Source: Cervus elaphus (lineage: Eukaryota > Chordata > Mammalia > Artiodactyla > Cervidae). From it: a stretch of 64,000 bases of DNA. The notes beneath the pieces were generated by a model that did not search any database, was not told where the DNA came from, and saw nothing but the letters and a program-made list of their open reading frames with translations. Positions within the stretch are counted from its first letter, which is position 1; each line of letters opens with the position of its first letter. The translations under genes were made by a program, and so were the position numbers. Location: assembly GCF_910594005.1 (NCBI RefSeq), contig NW_025316736.1:1-64000 (forward strand). Reading direction: 5' to 3'. Shown here in pieces: positions 47,828 to 59,631 of this stretch.

Positions 47828-48946
47828 GCTCCTCGCATTTTTCACACCTCTTCATGCTCCTCGCATTTTTCACGACTTTTCATGCTCGTCGCATTTTTCA
47901 CACCTTTTCATGCTCCTGGTCTTTCTTTTTTCTTTTGCTCCTCGCATTTTTCACACCTTTTCATGCTCCTGGTCTTTCTTTTTTTTTTTTTTGCTCCTCG
48001 CATTTTTCACACCTTTTCATGCTCCTGGTCTTTCTTTCTATTTTTTTTTTTTTTGCTCCTCACATTTTTCACACCTTTTCATGCTCCTTGCATTTTTCAC
48101 ACCTTTTCATGCTCCTCGCATTTTTCACACCTCTTCATGCTCCTGGTCTTTTTTTTTTCTTTTGCTCCTCGCATTTTTCACACCTTTTCATGCTCCTGGT
48201 CTTTCTTTTTTTTTTTTTGCTCCTCGCATTTTTCACACCTTTTCATGCTCCTGGTCTTTTTTTTTTCTTTTGCTCCTCGCATTTTTCACACCTTTTCATG
48301 CTCCTGGTCTTTCTTTTTTTTTTTTTTTTTTTGCTCCTCGCATTTTTCACACCTTTTCATGCTCCTGGTCTTTTTTTTTTTTTTTTTTTGCTCCTCGCAT
48401 TTTTCACAACTTTTCATGCTCGTCGCATTTTTCACACCTCTTCATGCTCCTCGCATTTTTCACAACTTTTCATGCTCGTCGCATTTTTCACACCTTTTCA
48501 TGCTCCTGGTCTTTTTTTTTTTTTTGCTCCTCGAATTTTTCACATCTTTTCATGCTCCTCGCATTTTTCACACATCTTCATGCTCCTCGCATTTTTCACA
48601 ACTTTTCATGCTCGTCGCATTTTTCACCCCTTTTCATGCTCCTGGTCTTTCTTTTTTTTTTTTTGCTCCTCGCATTTTTCACACCTTTTCATGCTCCTGG
48701 TCTTTTTTTTTTCTTTTGCTCCTCGCATTTTTCACACCTTTTCATGCTCCTGGTCTTTCTTTTTTTTTTTTTTTGCTCCTCGCATTTTTCAAACCTTTTC
48801 ATGCTTCTGGTCTCTTTTCTTCTTTTTTTTTTTTTTGCTCCTCGCATTTTTCACACCTTTTCATGCTTCTGGTCTCTTTTTTTTTTTTTTTTGCTCCTCG
48901 CATTTTTCACACCTTTTCATGCTCCTGGTCTTTTTTTTTTTTTTTT
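47828..48946 (+). repeat. HOR-A full unit, 1,119 bp, variant
   Basis: The module that is normally gctcctcgaa (near 48391) is replaced by a gctcctcgca...cacaac module, and the next starts gctcgtcgca. A ctttcttttttc-type B occurs near 47922. It retains the cctcttcat form where the three later copies read cctgttcat. Confidence 0.86.
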
Positions 48947-49061
48947 GCTCCTCGCATTTTTCACACCTCTTCATGCTCCTCGCATTTTTCACGACTTTTC
49001 ATGCTCGTCGCATTTTTCACACCTTTTCATGCTCCTGGTCTTTTTTTTTTTTTTTTTTTTT

Positions 49062-49089
49062 GCTCCTAGAATTTTTCACACCTTTTCAT
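49062..49089 (+). repeat. TAG module without a GATT partner
   Basis: 1,262 bp after the previous TAG module. Reached from a gctcgtcgca module through one long-T B, so it begins a second HOR-A without the superunit tail. Confidence 0.92.
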
Positions 49090-49539
49090 GCTCCTCGCAT
49101 TTTTCACACCTCTTCATGCTCCTCGCATTTTTCACGACTTTTCATGCTCGTCGCATTTTTCACACCTTTTCATGCTCCTGGTCTTTTTTTTTTCTTTTGC
49201 TCCTCGCATTTTTCACACCTTTTCATGCTCCTGGTCTTTCTTTTTTTTTTTTTTGCTCCTCGCATTTTTCACACCTTTTCATGCTCCTGGTCTTTCTTTC
49301 TATTTTTTTTTTTTTTGCTCCTCACATTTTTCACACCTTTTCATGCTCCTTGCATTTTTCACACCTTTTCATGCTCCTCGCATTTTTCACACCTCTTCAT
49401 GCTCCTGGTCTTTTTTTTTTCTTTTGCTCCTCGCATTTTTCACACCTTTTCATGCTCCTGGTCTTTCTTTTTTTTTTTTTGCTCCTCGCATTTTTCACTC
49501 CTTTTCATGCTCCTGGTCTTTTTTTTTTTTTTTTTTTTT

Positions 49540-49567
49540 GCTCCTCGCATTTTTCACACGTTTTCAT
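49540..49567 (+). repeat. Isolated cacacg module
   Basis: Found outside a normal cassette; the preceding B starts gctcctgg, not gttcctgg, making this the one clear exception to that pairing. Confidence 0.8.
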
Positions 49568-50455
49568 GCTCCTGGTCTTTCTTTTTTTTTTTTTGCTCCT
49601 CGCATTTTTCACACCTTTTCATGCTCCTGGTCTTTATTTTTATTTTTTTTTTTTTTGCTCCTCGCATTTTTCAAACCTTTTCATGCTCCTGGTCTCTTTT
49701 CTTTTTTTTTTTTTTTTTGCTCCTCGCATTTTTCACACCTTTTCATGCTTCTGGTCTCTTTTTTTTTTTTTTTTGCTCCTCGCATTTTTCACACCTTTTC
49801 ATGCTCCTGGTCTTTTTTTTTTTTTTTTGCTCCTCGCATTTTTCACACCTTTTCATGCTCCTGGTCTTTCTTTTTTTTTTTTGCTCCTCGCATTTTTCAC
49901 ACCTTTTCATGCTCCTGGTCTTTCTTTTTTTTTTTTTGCTCCTCGCATTTTTCACACCTTTTCATGCTCCTGGTCTTTCTTTTTTTTTTTTTTGCTCCCC
50001 GCATTTTTCACACCTTTTCATGCTCCTGGTCTTTCTTTTTTTTTTCTTTTTTTTGCTCCTCGAATTTTTCACATCTTTTCATGCTCCTCGCATTTTTCAC
50101 ACCTCTTCATGCTCCTCGCATTTTTCACAACTTTTCATGCTCGTCGCATTTTTCACACCTTTTCATGCTTCTGGTCTTTCTTTTTTTTTTTTTTGCTCCT
50201 CGCGTTTTTCACACCTTTTCATGCTCCTGGTCTTTTTTTTTTTCTTTTGCTCCTCGCATTTTTCACACCTTTTCATGCTCCTGGTCTTTCTTTTTTTTTA
50301 TTTTTGCTCCTCGCATTTTTCACACCTTTTCATGCTCCTGGTCTTTCTTTCTTTCTTTTTTTTTCTTTTTTGCTCCTCGCATTTTTCACACCTTTTCATG
50401 CTCCTTGCATTTTTCACAACTTTTCATGCTCCTCGCATTTTTCACACCTTTTCAT

Positions 50456-50483
50456 GCTGATTGCATTTTTCACACTTTTTCAT
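50456..50483 (+). repeat. GATT module without a TAG partner
   Basis: Duplicate of the module at 47310, with the same cacactttttcat change; paired GATT follows 374 bp later. Confidence 0.92.
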
Positions 50484-50829
50484 GCTCCTGGTCTTTCTTT
50501 TTTTTTTTTTGCTCCTCGCATTTTTCACACCTTTTCATGCTCCTGGTCTTCCTTTTTTTTTTTTTGCTCCTCGCATTTTTCACACCTTTTCATGCTCCTG
50601 GTCTTTCTTTTTTTTTTTTTGCTCCTCGCATTTTTCACACCTTTTCATGCTCCTGGTCTTTCTTTTTTTTTTTTTTTTTGCTCCTCGAATTTTTCACACC
50701 TTTTCATGCTCCTGGTCTTTCTTTCTTTCTTTTTTTTTCTTTTTTGCTCCTCGCATTTTTCACACCTTTTCATGCTCCTTGCATTTTTCACAACTTTTCA
50801 TGCTCCTCGCATTTTTCACACCTTTTCAT

Positions 50830-50972
50830 GCTGATTGCATTTTTCACACCTTTTCATGCTCCTGGTCTTTCTTTTTTTTTTTTTGCTCCTCGAATTTTTC
50901 ACACCTTTTCATGCTCCTGGTCTTTTTTTTTTTTTTTTTTTTTTGCTCCTAGAATTTTTCACACCTTTTCAT
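50830..50972 (+). repeat. Paired GATT/TAG anchor, 143 bp
   Basis: GATT at 50830, TAG at 50945. Confidence 0.93.
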
Positions 50973-52090
50973 GCTCCTCGCATTTTTCACACCTCTTCAT
51001 GCTCCTCGCATTTTTCACGACTTTTCATGCTCGTCGCATTTTTCACACCTTTTCATGCTCCTGGTCTTTTTTTTTTCTTTTGCTCCTCGCATTTTTCACA
51101 CCTTTTCATGCTCCTGGTCTTTCTTTTTTTTTTTTTTGCTCCTCGCATTTTTCACACCTTTTCATGCTCCTGGTCTTTCTTTCTATTTTTTTTTTTTTTG
51201 CTCCTCACATTTTTCACACCTTTTCATGCTCCTTGCATTTTTCACACCTTTTCATGCTCCTCGCATTTTTCACACCTCTTCATGCTCCTGGTCTTTTTTT
51301 TTTCTTTTGCTCCTCGCATTTTTCACACCTTTTCATGCTCCTGGTCTTTCTTTTTTTTTTTTTGCTCCTCGCATTTTTCACACCTTTTCATGCTCCTGGT
51401 CTTTTTTTTTTTTTTGCTCCTCGCATTTTTCACACCTTTTCATGCTCCTGGTCTTTCTTTTTTTTTTTTTTTTTTTGCTCCTCGCATTTTTCACACCTTT
51501 TCATGCTCCTGGTCTTTTTTTTTTTTTTTTTTTGCTCCTCGAATTTTTCACACCTTTTCATGCTCCTCGCATTTTTCACACCTGTTCATGCTCCTCGCAT
51601 TTTTCACAACTTTTCATGCTCGTCGCATTTTTCACACCTTTTCATGCTCCTGGTCTTTTTTTTTTTTTTGCTCCTCGAATTTTTCACATCTTTTCATGCT
51701 CCTCGCATTTTTCACACATCTTCATGCTCCTCGCATTTTTCACAACTTTTCATGCTCGTCGCATTTTTCACCCCTTTTCATGCTCCTGGTCTTTCTTTTT
51801 TTTTTTTTGCTCCTCGCATTTTTCACACCTTTTCATGCTCCTGGTCTTTTTTTTTTCTTTTGCTCCTCGCATTTTTCACACCTTTTCATGCTCCTGGTCT
51901 TTCTTTTTTTTTTTTTTTGCTCCTCGCATTTTTCAAACCTTTTCATGCTTCTGGTCTCTTTTCTTCTTTTTTTTTTTTTTGCTCCTCGCATTTTTCACAC
52001 CTTTTCATGCTTCTGGTCTCTTTTTTTTTTTTTTTTGCTCCTCGCATTTTTCACACCTTTTCATGCTCCTGGTCTTTTTTTTTTTTTTTT
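50973..52090 (+). repeat. HOR-A full unit, 1,118 bp, cctgttcat subtype
   Basis: Shares two derived changes with the units at 55223 and 62179: cctgttcat near 51582, and a B module near 51400 whose T tract lacks the usual internal C. Confidence 0.88.
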
Positions 52091-52206
52091 GCTCCTCGCA
52101 TTTTTCACACCTCTTCATGCTCCTCGCATTTTTCACGACTTTTCATGCTCGTCGCATTTTTCACACCTTTTCATGCTCCTGGTCTTTTTTTTTTTTTTTT
52201 TTTTTT

Positions 52207-52234
52207 GCTCCTAGAATTTTTCACACCTTTTCAT
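52207..52234 (+). repeat. TAG module without a GATT partner
   Basis: 1,262 bp after the TAG at 50945, the same spacing as 47800 to 49062. Confidence 0.92.
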
Positions 52235-53352
52235 GCTCCTCGCATTTTTCACACCTCTTCATGCTCCTCGCATTTTTCACGACTTTTCATGCTCGTCGCA
52301 TTTTTCACACCTTTTCATGCTCCTGGTCTTTTTTTTTTCTTTTGCTCCTCGCATTTTTCACACCTTTTCATGCTCCTGGTCTTTCTTTTTTTTTTTTTTG
52401 CTCCTCGCATTTTTCACACCTTTTCATGCTCCTGGTCTTTCTTTCTATTTTTTTTTTTTTTGCTCCTCACATTTTTCACACCTTTTCATGCTCCTTGCAT
52501 TTTTCACACCTTTTCATGCTCCTCGCATTTTTCACACCTCTTCATGCTCCTGGTCTTTTTTTTTTCTTTTGCTCCTCGCATTTTTCACACCTTTTCATGC
52601 TCCTGGTCTTTCTTTTTTTTTTTTTGCTCCTCGCATTTTTCACACCTTTTCATGCTCCTGGTCTTTTTTTTTTCTTTTGCTCCTCGCATTTTTCACACCT
52701 TTTCATGCTCCTGGTCTTTCTTTTTTTTTTTTTTTTTTTGCTCCTCGCATTTTTCACACCTTTTCATGCTCCTGGTCTTTTTTTTTTTTTTTTTTGCTCC
52801 TCGAATTTTTCACACCTTTTCATGCTCCTCGCATTTTTCACACCTCTTCATGCTCCTCGCATTTTTCACAACTTTTCATGCTCGTCGCATTTTTCACACC
52901 TTTTCATGCTCCTGGTCTTTTTTTTTTTTTTGCTCCTCGAATTTTTCACATCTTTTCATGCTCCTCGCATTTTTCACACATCTTCATGCTCCTCGCATTT
53001 TTCACAACTTTTCATGCTCGTCGCATTTTTCACCCCTTTTCATGCTCCTGGTCTTTCTTTTTTTTTTTTTGCTCCTCGCATTTTTCACACCTTTTCATGC
53101 TCCTGGTCTTTTTTTTTTCTTTTGCTCCTCGCATTTTTCACACCTTTTCATGCTCCTGGTCTTTCTTTTTTTTTTTTTTTGCTCCTCGCATTTTTCAAAC
53201 CTTTTCATGCTTCTGGTCTCTTTTCTTCTTTTTTTTTTTTTTGCTCCTCGCATTTTTCACACCTTTTCATGCTTCTGGTCTCTTTTTTTTTTTTTTTTGC
53301 TCCTCGCATTTTTCACACCTTTTCATGCTCCTGGTCTTTTTTTTTTTTTTTT
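52235..53352 (+). repeat. HOR-A full unit, 1,118 bp
   Basis: Follows a lone TAG module. It has the standard cctcttcat form, so it differs from its immediate left neighbour and matches the unit at 56485. Confidence 0.88.
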
Positions 53353-54705
53353 GCTCCTCGCATTTTTCACACCTCTTCATGCTCCTCGCATTTTTCACGA
53401 CTTTTCATGCTCGTCGCATTTTTCACACCTTTTCATGCTCCTGGTGTTTTTTTTTTCTTTTGCTCCTCGCATTTTTCACACCTTTTCATGCTCCTGGTCT
53501 TTCTTTTTTTTTTTTTTGCTCCTCGCATTTTTCACACCTTTTCATGCTCCTGGTCTTTCTTTCTATTTTTTTTTTTTTGCTCCTCACATTTTTCACACCT
53601 TTTCATGCTCCTTGCATTTTTCACACCTTTTCATGCTCCTCGCATTTTTCACACCTCTTCATGCTCCTGGTCTTTTTTTTTTCTTTTGCTCCTCGCATTT
53701 TTCACACCTTTTCATGCTCCTGGTCTTTCTTTTTTTTTTTTTGCTCCTCGCATTTTTCACACCTTTTCATGCTCCTGGTCTTTTTTTTTTCTTTTGCTCC
53801 TCGCATTTTTCACACCTTTTCATGCTCCTGGTCTTTCTTTTTTTTTTTTTTTTTTTGCTCCTCGCATTTTTCACACCTTTTCATGCTCCTGGTCTTTTTT
53901 TTTTTTTTTTTTTGCTCCTCGAATTTTTCACACCTTTTCATGCTCCTCGCATTTTTCACACCTCTTCATGCTCCTCGCATTTTTCACAACTTTTCATGCT
54001 CGTCGCATTTTTCACACCTTTTCATGCTCCTGGTCTTTTTTTTTTTTTGCTCCTCGAATTTTTCACATCTTTTCATGCTCCTCGCATTTTTCACACATCT
54101 TCATGCTCCTCGCATTTTTCACAACTTTTCATGCTCGTCGCATTTTTCACCCCTTTTCATGCTCCTGGTCTTTCTTTTTTTTTTTTTGCTCCTCGCATTT
54201 TTCACACCTTTTCATGCTCCTGGTCTTTCTTTTTTTTTTTTTTGCTCCCCGCATTTTTCACACCTTTTCATGCTCCTGGTCTTTCTTTTTTTTTTCTTTT
54301 TTTTGCTCCTCGAATTTTTCACATCTTTTCATGCTCCTCGCATTTTTCACACCTCTTCATGCTCCTCGCATTTTTCACAACTTTTCATGCTCGTCGCATT
54401 TTTCACACCTTTTCATGCTTCTGGTCTTTCTTTTTTTTTTTTTTGCTCCTCGCGTTTTTCACACCTTTTCATGCTCCTGGTCTTTTTTTTTTTCTTTTGC
54501 TCCTCGCATTTTTCACACCTTTTCATGCTCCTGGTCTTTCTTTTTTTTTATTTTTGCTCCTCGCATTTTTCACACCTTTTCATGCTCCTGGTCTTTCTTT
54601 CTTTCTTTTTTTTTCTTTTTTGCTCCTCGCATTTTTCACACCTTTTCATGCTCCTTGCATTTTTCACAACTTTTCATGCTCCTCGCATTTTTCACACCTT
54701 TTCAT

Positions 54706-54733
54706 GCTGATTGCATTTTTCACACTTTTTCAT
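54706..54733 (+). repeat. GATT module without a TAG partner
   Basis: 4,250-bp-shifted duplicate of 50456. Confidence 0.92.
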
Positions 54734-55079
54734 GCTCCTGGTCTTTCTTTTTTTTTTTTTGCTCCTCGCATTTTTCACACCTTTTCATGCTCCTGGTCTT
54801 CCTTTTTTTTTTTTTGCTCCTCGCATTTTTCACACCTTTTCATGCTCCTGGTCTTTCTTTTTTTTTTTTTGCTCCTCGCATTTTTCACACCTTTTCATGC
54901 TCCTGGTCTTTCTTTTTTTTTTTTTTTTTGCTCCTCGAATTTTTCACACCTTTTCATGCTCCTGGTCTTTCTTTCTTTCTTTTTTTTTCTTTTTTGCTCC
55001 TCGCATTTTTCACACCTTTTCATGCTCCTTGCATTTTTCACAACTTTTCATGCTCCTCGCATTTTTCACACCTTTTCAT

Positions 55080-55222
55080 GCTGATTGCATTTTTCACACC
55101 TTTTCATGCTCCTGGTCTTTCTTTTTTTTTTTTTGCTCCTCGAATTTTTCACACCTTTTCATGCTCCTGGTCTTTTTTTTTTTTTTTTTTTTTTGCTCCT
55201 AGAATTTTTCACACCTTTTCAT
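55080..55222 (+). repeat. Paired GATT/TAG anchor, 143 bp
   Basis: GATT at 55080, TAG at 55195; 4,250-bp-shifted duplicate of 50830. Confidence 0.93.
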
Positions 55223-56340
55223 GCTCCTCGCATTTTTCACACCTCTTCATGCTCCTCGCATTTTTCACGACTTTTCATGCTCGTCGCATTTTTCACACCT
55301 TTTCATGCTCCTGGTCTTTTTTTTTTCTTTTGCTCCTCGCATTTTTCACACCTTTTCATGCTCCTGGTCTTTCTTTTTTTTTTTTTTGCTCCTCGCATTT
55401 TTCACACCTTTTCATGCTCCTGGTCTTTCTTTCTATTTTTTTTTTTTTTGCTCCTCACATTTTTCACACCTTTTCATGCTCCTTGCATTTTTCACACCTT
55501 TTCATGCTCCTCGCATTTTTCACACCTCTTCATGCTCCTGGTCTTTTTTTTTTCTTTTGCTCCTCGCATTTTTCACACCTTTTCATGCTCCTGGTCTTTC
55601 TTTTTTTTTTTTTGCTCCTCGCATTTTTCACACCTTTTCATGCTCCTGGTCTTTTTTTTTTTTTTGCTCCTCGCATTTTTCACACCTTTTCATGCTCCTG
55701 GTCTTTCTTTTTTTTTTTTTTTTTTTGCTCCTCGCATTTTTCACACCTTTTCATGCTCCTGGTCTTTTTTTTTTTTTTTTTTTGCTCCTCGAATTTTTCA
55801 CACCTTTTCATGCTCCTCGCATTTTTCACACCTGTTCATGCTCCTCGCATTTTTCACAACTTTTCATGCTCGTCGCATTTTTCACACCTTTTCATGCTCC
55901 TGGTCTTTTTTTTTTTTTTGCTCCTCGAATTTTTCACATCTTTTCATGCTCCTCGCATTTTTCACACATCTTCATGCTCCTCGCATTTTTCACAACTTTT
56001 CATGCTCGTCGCATTTTTCACCCCTTTTCATGCTCCTGGTCTTTCTTTTTTTTTTTTTGCTCCTCGCATTTTTCACACCTTTTCATGCTCCTGGTCTTTT
56101 TTTTTTCTTTTGCTCCTCGCATTTTTCACACCTTTTCATGCTCCTGGTCTTTCTTTTTTTTTTTTTTTGCTCCTCGCATTTTTCAAACCTTTTCATGCTT
56201 CTGGTCTCTTTTCTTCTTTTTTTTTTTTTTGCTCCTCGCATTTTTCACACCTTTTCATGCTTCTGGTCTCTTTTTTTTTTTTTTTTGCTCCTCGCATTTT
56301 TCACACCTTTTCATGCTCCTGGTCTTTTTTTTTTTTTTTT
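55223..56340 (+). repeat. HOR-A full unit, 1,118 bp, cctgttcat subtype
   Basis: Duplicate of the unit at 50973, shifted by 4,250 bp, with cctgttcat near 55832. Confidence 0.88.
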
Positions 56341-56456
56341 GCTCCTCGCATTTTTCACACCTCTTCATGCTCCTCGCATTTTTCACGACTTTTCATGCTC
56401 GTCGCATTTTTCACACCTTTTCATGCTCCTGGTCTTTTTTTTTTTTTTTTTTTTTT

Positions 56457-56484
56457 GCTCCTAGAATTTTTCACACCTTTTCAT
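56457..56484 (+). repeat. TAG module without a GATT partner
   Basis: 4,250-bp-shifted duplicate of 52207. Confidence 0.92.
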
Positions 56485-57602
56485 GCTCCTCGCATTTTTC
56501 ACACCTCTTCATGCTCCTCGCATTTTTCACGACTTTTCATGCTCGTCGCATTTTTCACACCTTTTCATGCTCCTGGTCTTTTTTTTTTCTTTTGCTCCTC
56601 GCATTTTTCACACCTTTTCATGCTCCTGGTCTTTCTTTTTTTTTTTTTTGCTCCTCGCATTTTTCACACCTTTTCATGCTCCTGGTCTTTCTTTCTATTT
56701 TTTTTTTTTTTGCTCCTCACATTTTTCACACCTTTTCATGCTCCTTGCATTTTTCACACCTTTTCATGCTCCTCGCATTTTTCACACCTCTTCATGCTCC
56801 TGGTCTTTTTTTTTTCTTTTGCTCCTCGCATTTTTCACACCTTTTCATGCTCCTGGTCTTTCTTTTTTTTTTTTTGCTCCTCGCATTTTTCACACCTTTT
56901 CATGCTCCTGGTCTTTTTTTTTTCTTTTGCTCCTCGCATTTTTCACACCTTTTCATGCTCCTGGTCTTTCTTTTTTTTTTTTTTTTTTTGCTCCTCGCAT
57001 TTTTCACACCTTTTCATGCTCCTGGTCTTTTTTTTTTTTTTTTTTGCTCCTCGAATTTTTCACACCTTTTCATGCTCCTCGCATTTTTCACACCTCTTCA
57101 TGCTCCTCGCATTTTTCACAACTTTTCATGCTCGTCGCATTTTTCACACCTTTTCATGCTCCTGGTCTTTTTTTTTTTTTTGCTCCTCGAATTTTTCACA
57201 TCTTTTCATGCTCCTCGCATTTTTCACACATCTTCATGCTCCTCGCATTTTTCACAACTTTTCATGCTCGTCGCATTTTTCACCCCTTTTCATGCTCCTG
57301 GTCTTTCTTTTTTTTTTTTTGCTCCTCGCATTTTTCACACCTTTTCATGCTCCTGGTCTTTTTTTTTTCTTTTGCTCCTCGCATTTTTCACACCTTTTCA
57401 TGCTCCTGGTCTTTCTTTTTTTTTTTTTTTGCTCCTCGCATTTTTCAAACCTTTTCATGCTTCTGGTCTCTTTTCTTCTTTTTTTTTTTTTTGCTCCTCG
57501 CATTTTTCACACCTTTTCATGCTTCTGGTCTCTTTTTTTTTTTTTTTTGCTCCTCGCATTTTTCACACCTTTTCATGCTCCTGGTCTTTTTTTTTTTTTT
57601 TT
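56485..57602 (+). repeat. HOR-A full unit, 1,118 bp
   Basis: Duplicate of the unit at 52235, shifted by 4,250 bp. It is followed by the ctggtgttt variant shared only with 53446. Confidence 0.88.
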
Positions 57603-58636
57603 GCTCCTCGCATTTTTCACACCTCTTCATGCTCCTCGCATTTTTCACGACTTTTCATGCTCGTCGCATTTTTCACACCTTTTCATGCTCCTGGTGTTTT
57701 TTTTTTCTTTTGCTCCTCGCATTTTTCACACCTTTTCATGCTCCTGGTCTTTCTTTTTTTTTTTTTTGCTCCTCGCATTTTTCACACCTTTTCATGCTCC
57801 TGGTCTTTCTTTCTATTTTTTTTTTTTTGCTCCTCACATTTTTCACACCTTTTCATGCTCCTTGCATTTTTCACACCTTTTCATGCTCCTCGCATTTTTC
57901 ACACCTCTTCATGCTCCTGGTCTTTTTTTTTTCTTTTGCTCCTCGCATTTTTCACACCTTTTCATGCTCCTGGTCTTTCTTTTTTTTTTTTTGCTCCTCG
58001 CATTTTTCACACCTTTTCATGCTCCTGGTCTTTTTTTTTTCTTTTGCTCCTCGCATTTTTCACACCTTTTCATGCTCCTGGTCTTTCTTTTTTTTTTTTT
58101 TTTTTTGCTCCTCGCATTTTTCACACCTTTTCATGCTCCTGGTCTTTTTTTTTTTTTTTTTTTGCTCCTCGAATTTTTCACACCTTTTCATGCTCCTCGC
58201 ATTTTTCACACCTCTTCATGCTCCTCGCATTTTTCACAACTTTTCATGCTCGTCGCATTTTTCACACCTTTTCATGCTCCTGGTCTTTTTTTTTTTTTGC
58301 TCCTCGAATTTTTCACATCTTTTCATGCTCCTCGCATTTTTCACACATCTTCATGCTCCTCGCATTTTTCACAACTTTTCATGCTCGTCGCATTTTTCAC
58401 CCCTTTTCATGCTCCTGGTCTTTCTTTTTTTTTTTTTGCTCCTCGCATTTTTCACACCTTTTCATGCTCCTGGTCTTTTTTTTTTCTTTTGCTCCTCGCA
58501 TTTTTCACACCTTTTCATGCTCCTGGTCTTTCTTTTTTTTTTTTTTTGCTCCTCGCATTTTTCAAACCTTTTCATGCTTCTGGTCTCTTTTCTTCTTTTT
58601 TTTTTTTTGCTCCTCGCATTTTTCACACCTTTTCAT

Positions 58637-58917
58637 GCTTCTGGTCTCTTTTTTTTTTTTTTTTGCTCCTCGCATTTTTCACACCTTTTCATGCTCCTGG
58701 TCTTTTTTTTTTTTTTTTGCTCCTCGCATTTTTCACACCTTTTCATGCTCCTGGTCTTTCTTTTTTTTTTTTGCTCCTCGCATTTTTCACACCTTTTCAT
58801 GCTCCTGGTCTTTCTTTTTTTTTTTTTGCTCCTCGCATTTTTCACACCTTTTCATGTTCCTGGTCTTTTTTTTTTTTTTTTTTTTTTTTGCTCCTCGCAT
58901 TTTTCACACGTTTTCAT
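58637..58917 (+). repeat. HOR-B cassette, 281 bp
   Basis: T tract of 24 (58866-58889), cacacg module at 58890. It marks where the right-hand block gives way to HOR-B. Confidence 0.86.
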
Positions 58918-59349
58918 GCTCCTGGTCTTTCTTTTTTTTTTTTTGCTCCTCGCATTTTTCACACCTTTTCATGCTCCTGGTCTTTCTTTCTTTTTTTTTT
59001 TTTTGCTCCTCGCATTTTTCACACCTTTTCATGCTCCTCGCATTTTTCACACCTCTTCATGCTCCTCGCATTTTTCACAACTTTTCATGCTCGTCGCATT
59101 TTTCACACCTTTTCATGCTCCTGGTCTTTCTTTTTTTTTTTTTGCTCCTCGCATTTTTCACATCTTTTCATGCTCCTGGTCTTTTTTTTTTCTTTTGCTC
59201 CTCGCATTTTTCACACCTTTTCATGCTCCTGGTCTTTCTTTTTTTTTTTTTTTTTTTTGCTCCTCGCATTTTTCAAACCTTTTCATGCTCCTGGTCTCTT
59301 TTCTTTTTTTTTTTTTTTTTTGCTCCTCGCATTTTTCACACCTTTTCAT

Positions 59350-59631
59350 GCTTCTGGTCTCTCTTTTTTTTTTTTTTGCTCCTCGCATTTTTCACACCTT
59401 TTCATGCTCCTGGTCTTTTTTTTTTTTTTTTTGCTCCTCGCATTTTTCACACCTTTTCATGCTCCTGGTCTTTCTTTTTTTTTTTTGCTCCTCGCATTTT
59501 TCACACCTTTTCATGCTCCTGGTCTTTCTTTTTTTTTTTTTGCTCCTCGCATTTTTCACACCTTTTCATGTTCCTGGTTTTTTTTTTTTTTTTTTTTTTT
59601 TTTGCTCCTCGCATTTTTCACACGTTTTCAT
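59350..59631 (+). repeat. HOR-B cassette, 282 bp
   Basis: The opening B has an extra C (ggtctctc). T tract of 26 (59578-59603), cacacg module at 59604. Confidence 0.86.

Larger units (their letters stand above)
46600..49902 (+). repeat. First copy of the right-hand block
   Basis: Holds the rare gctccccgca module (46848), two gctgattgca modules 375 bp apart (47310 and 47685), a TAG module (47800), full HOR-A (47828-48946) and a lone TAG module (49062). Landmarks recur 3,145-3,147 bp downstream until about 49.50 kb, where this copy diverges into HOR-B material (cacacg module at 49540; T tract with scattered A near 49636). It lacks variants that the three later copies share. Confidence 0.82.
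49903..54152 (+). repeat. 4,250-bp tandem duplication, left copy
   Basis: Landmarks recur exactly 4,250 bp downstream: gctgattgca (50456, 50830), TAG modules (50945, 52207), second HOR-A entry (53353) and the rare ctggtgttt variant (53446). The T tracts I compared also have identical lengths. The exact break cannot be placed to the base because the flanks are the same repeat; identity extends from about 49903 to about 54228. Confidence 0.88.
54153..58402 (+). repeat. 4,250-bp tandem duplication, right copy
   Basis: Landmarks are at 54706, 55080, 55195, 56457, 57603 and 57696, each 4,250 bp after its partner. Similarity continues to about 58478, so the right boundary is uncertain by about 75 bp. 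I found no substitution or T-tract length difference in the places compared, which suggests either a very recent duplication or an assembly effect. Confidence 0.88.

Noticed and set aside
49903..58402. Segmental duplication carrying genes
   Set aside because: Both copies consist only of the same A and B modules; there is no unique sequence inside them.
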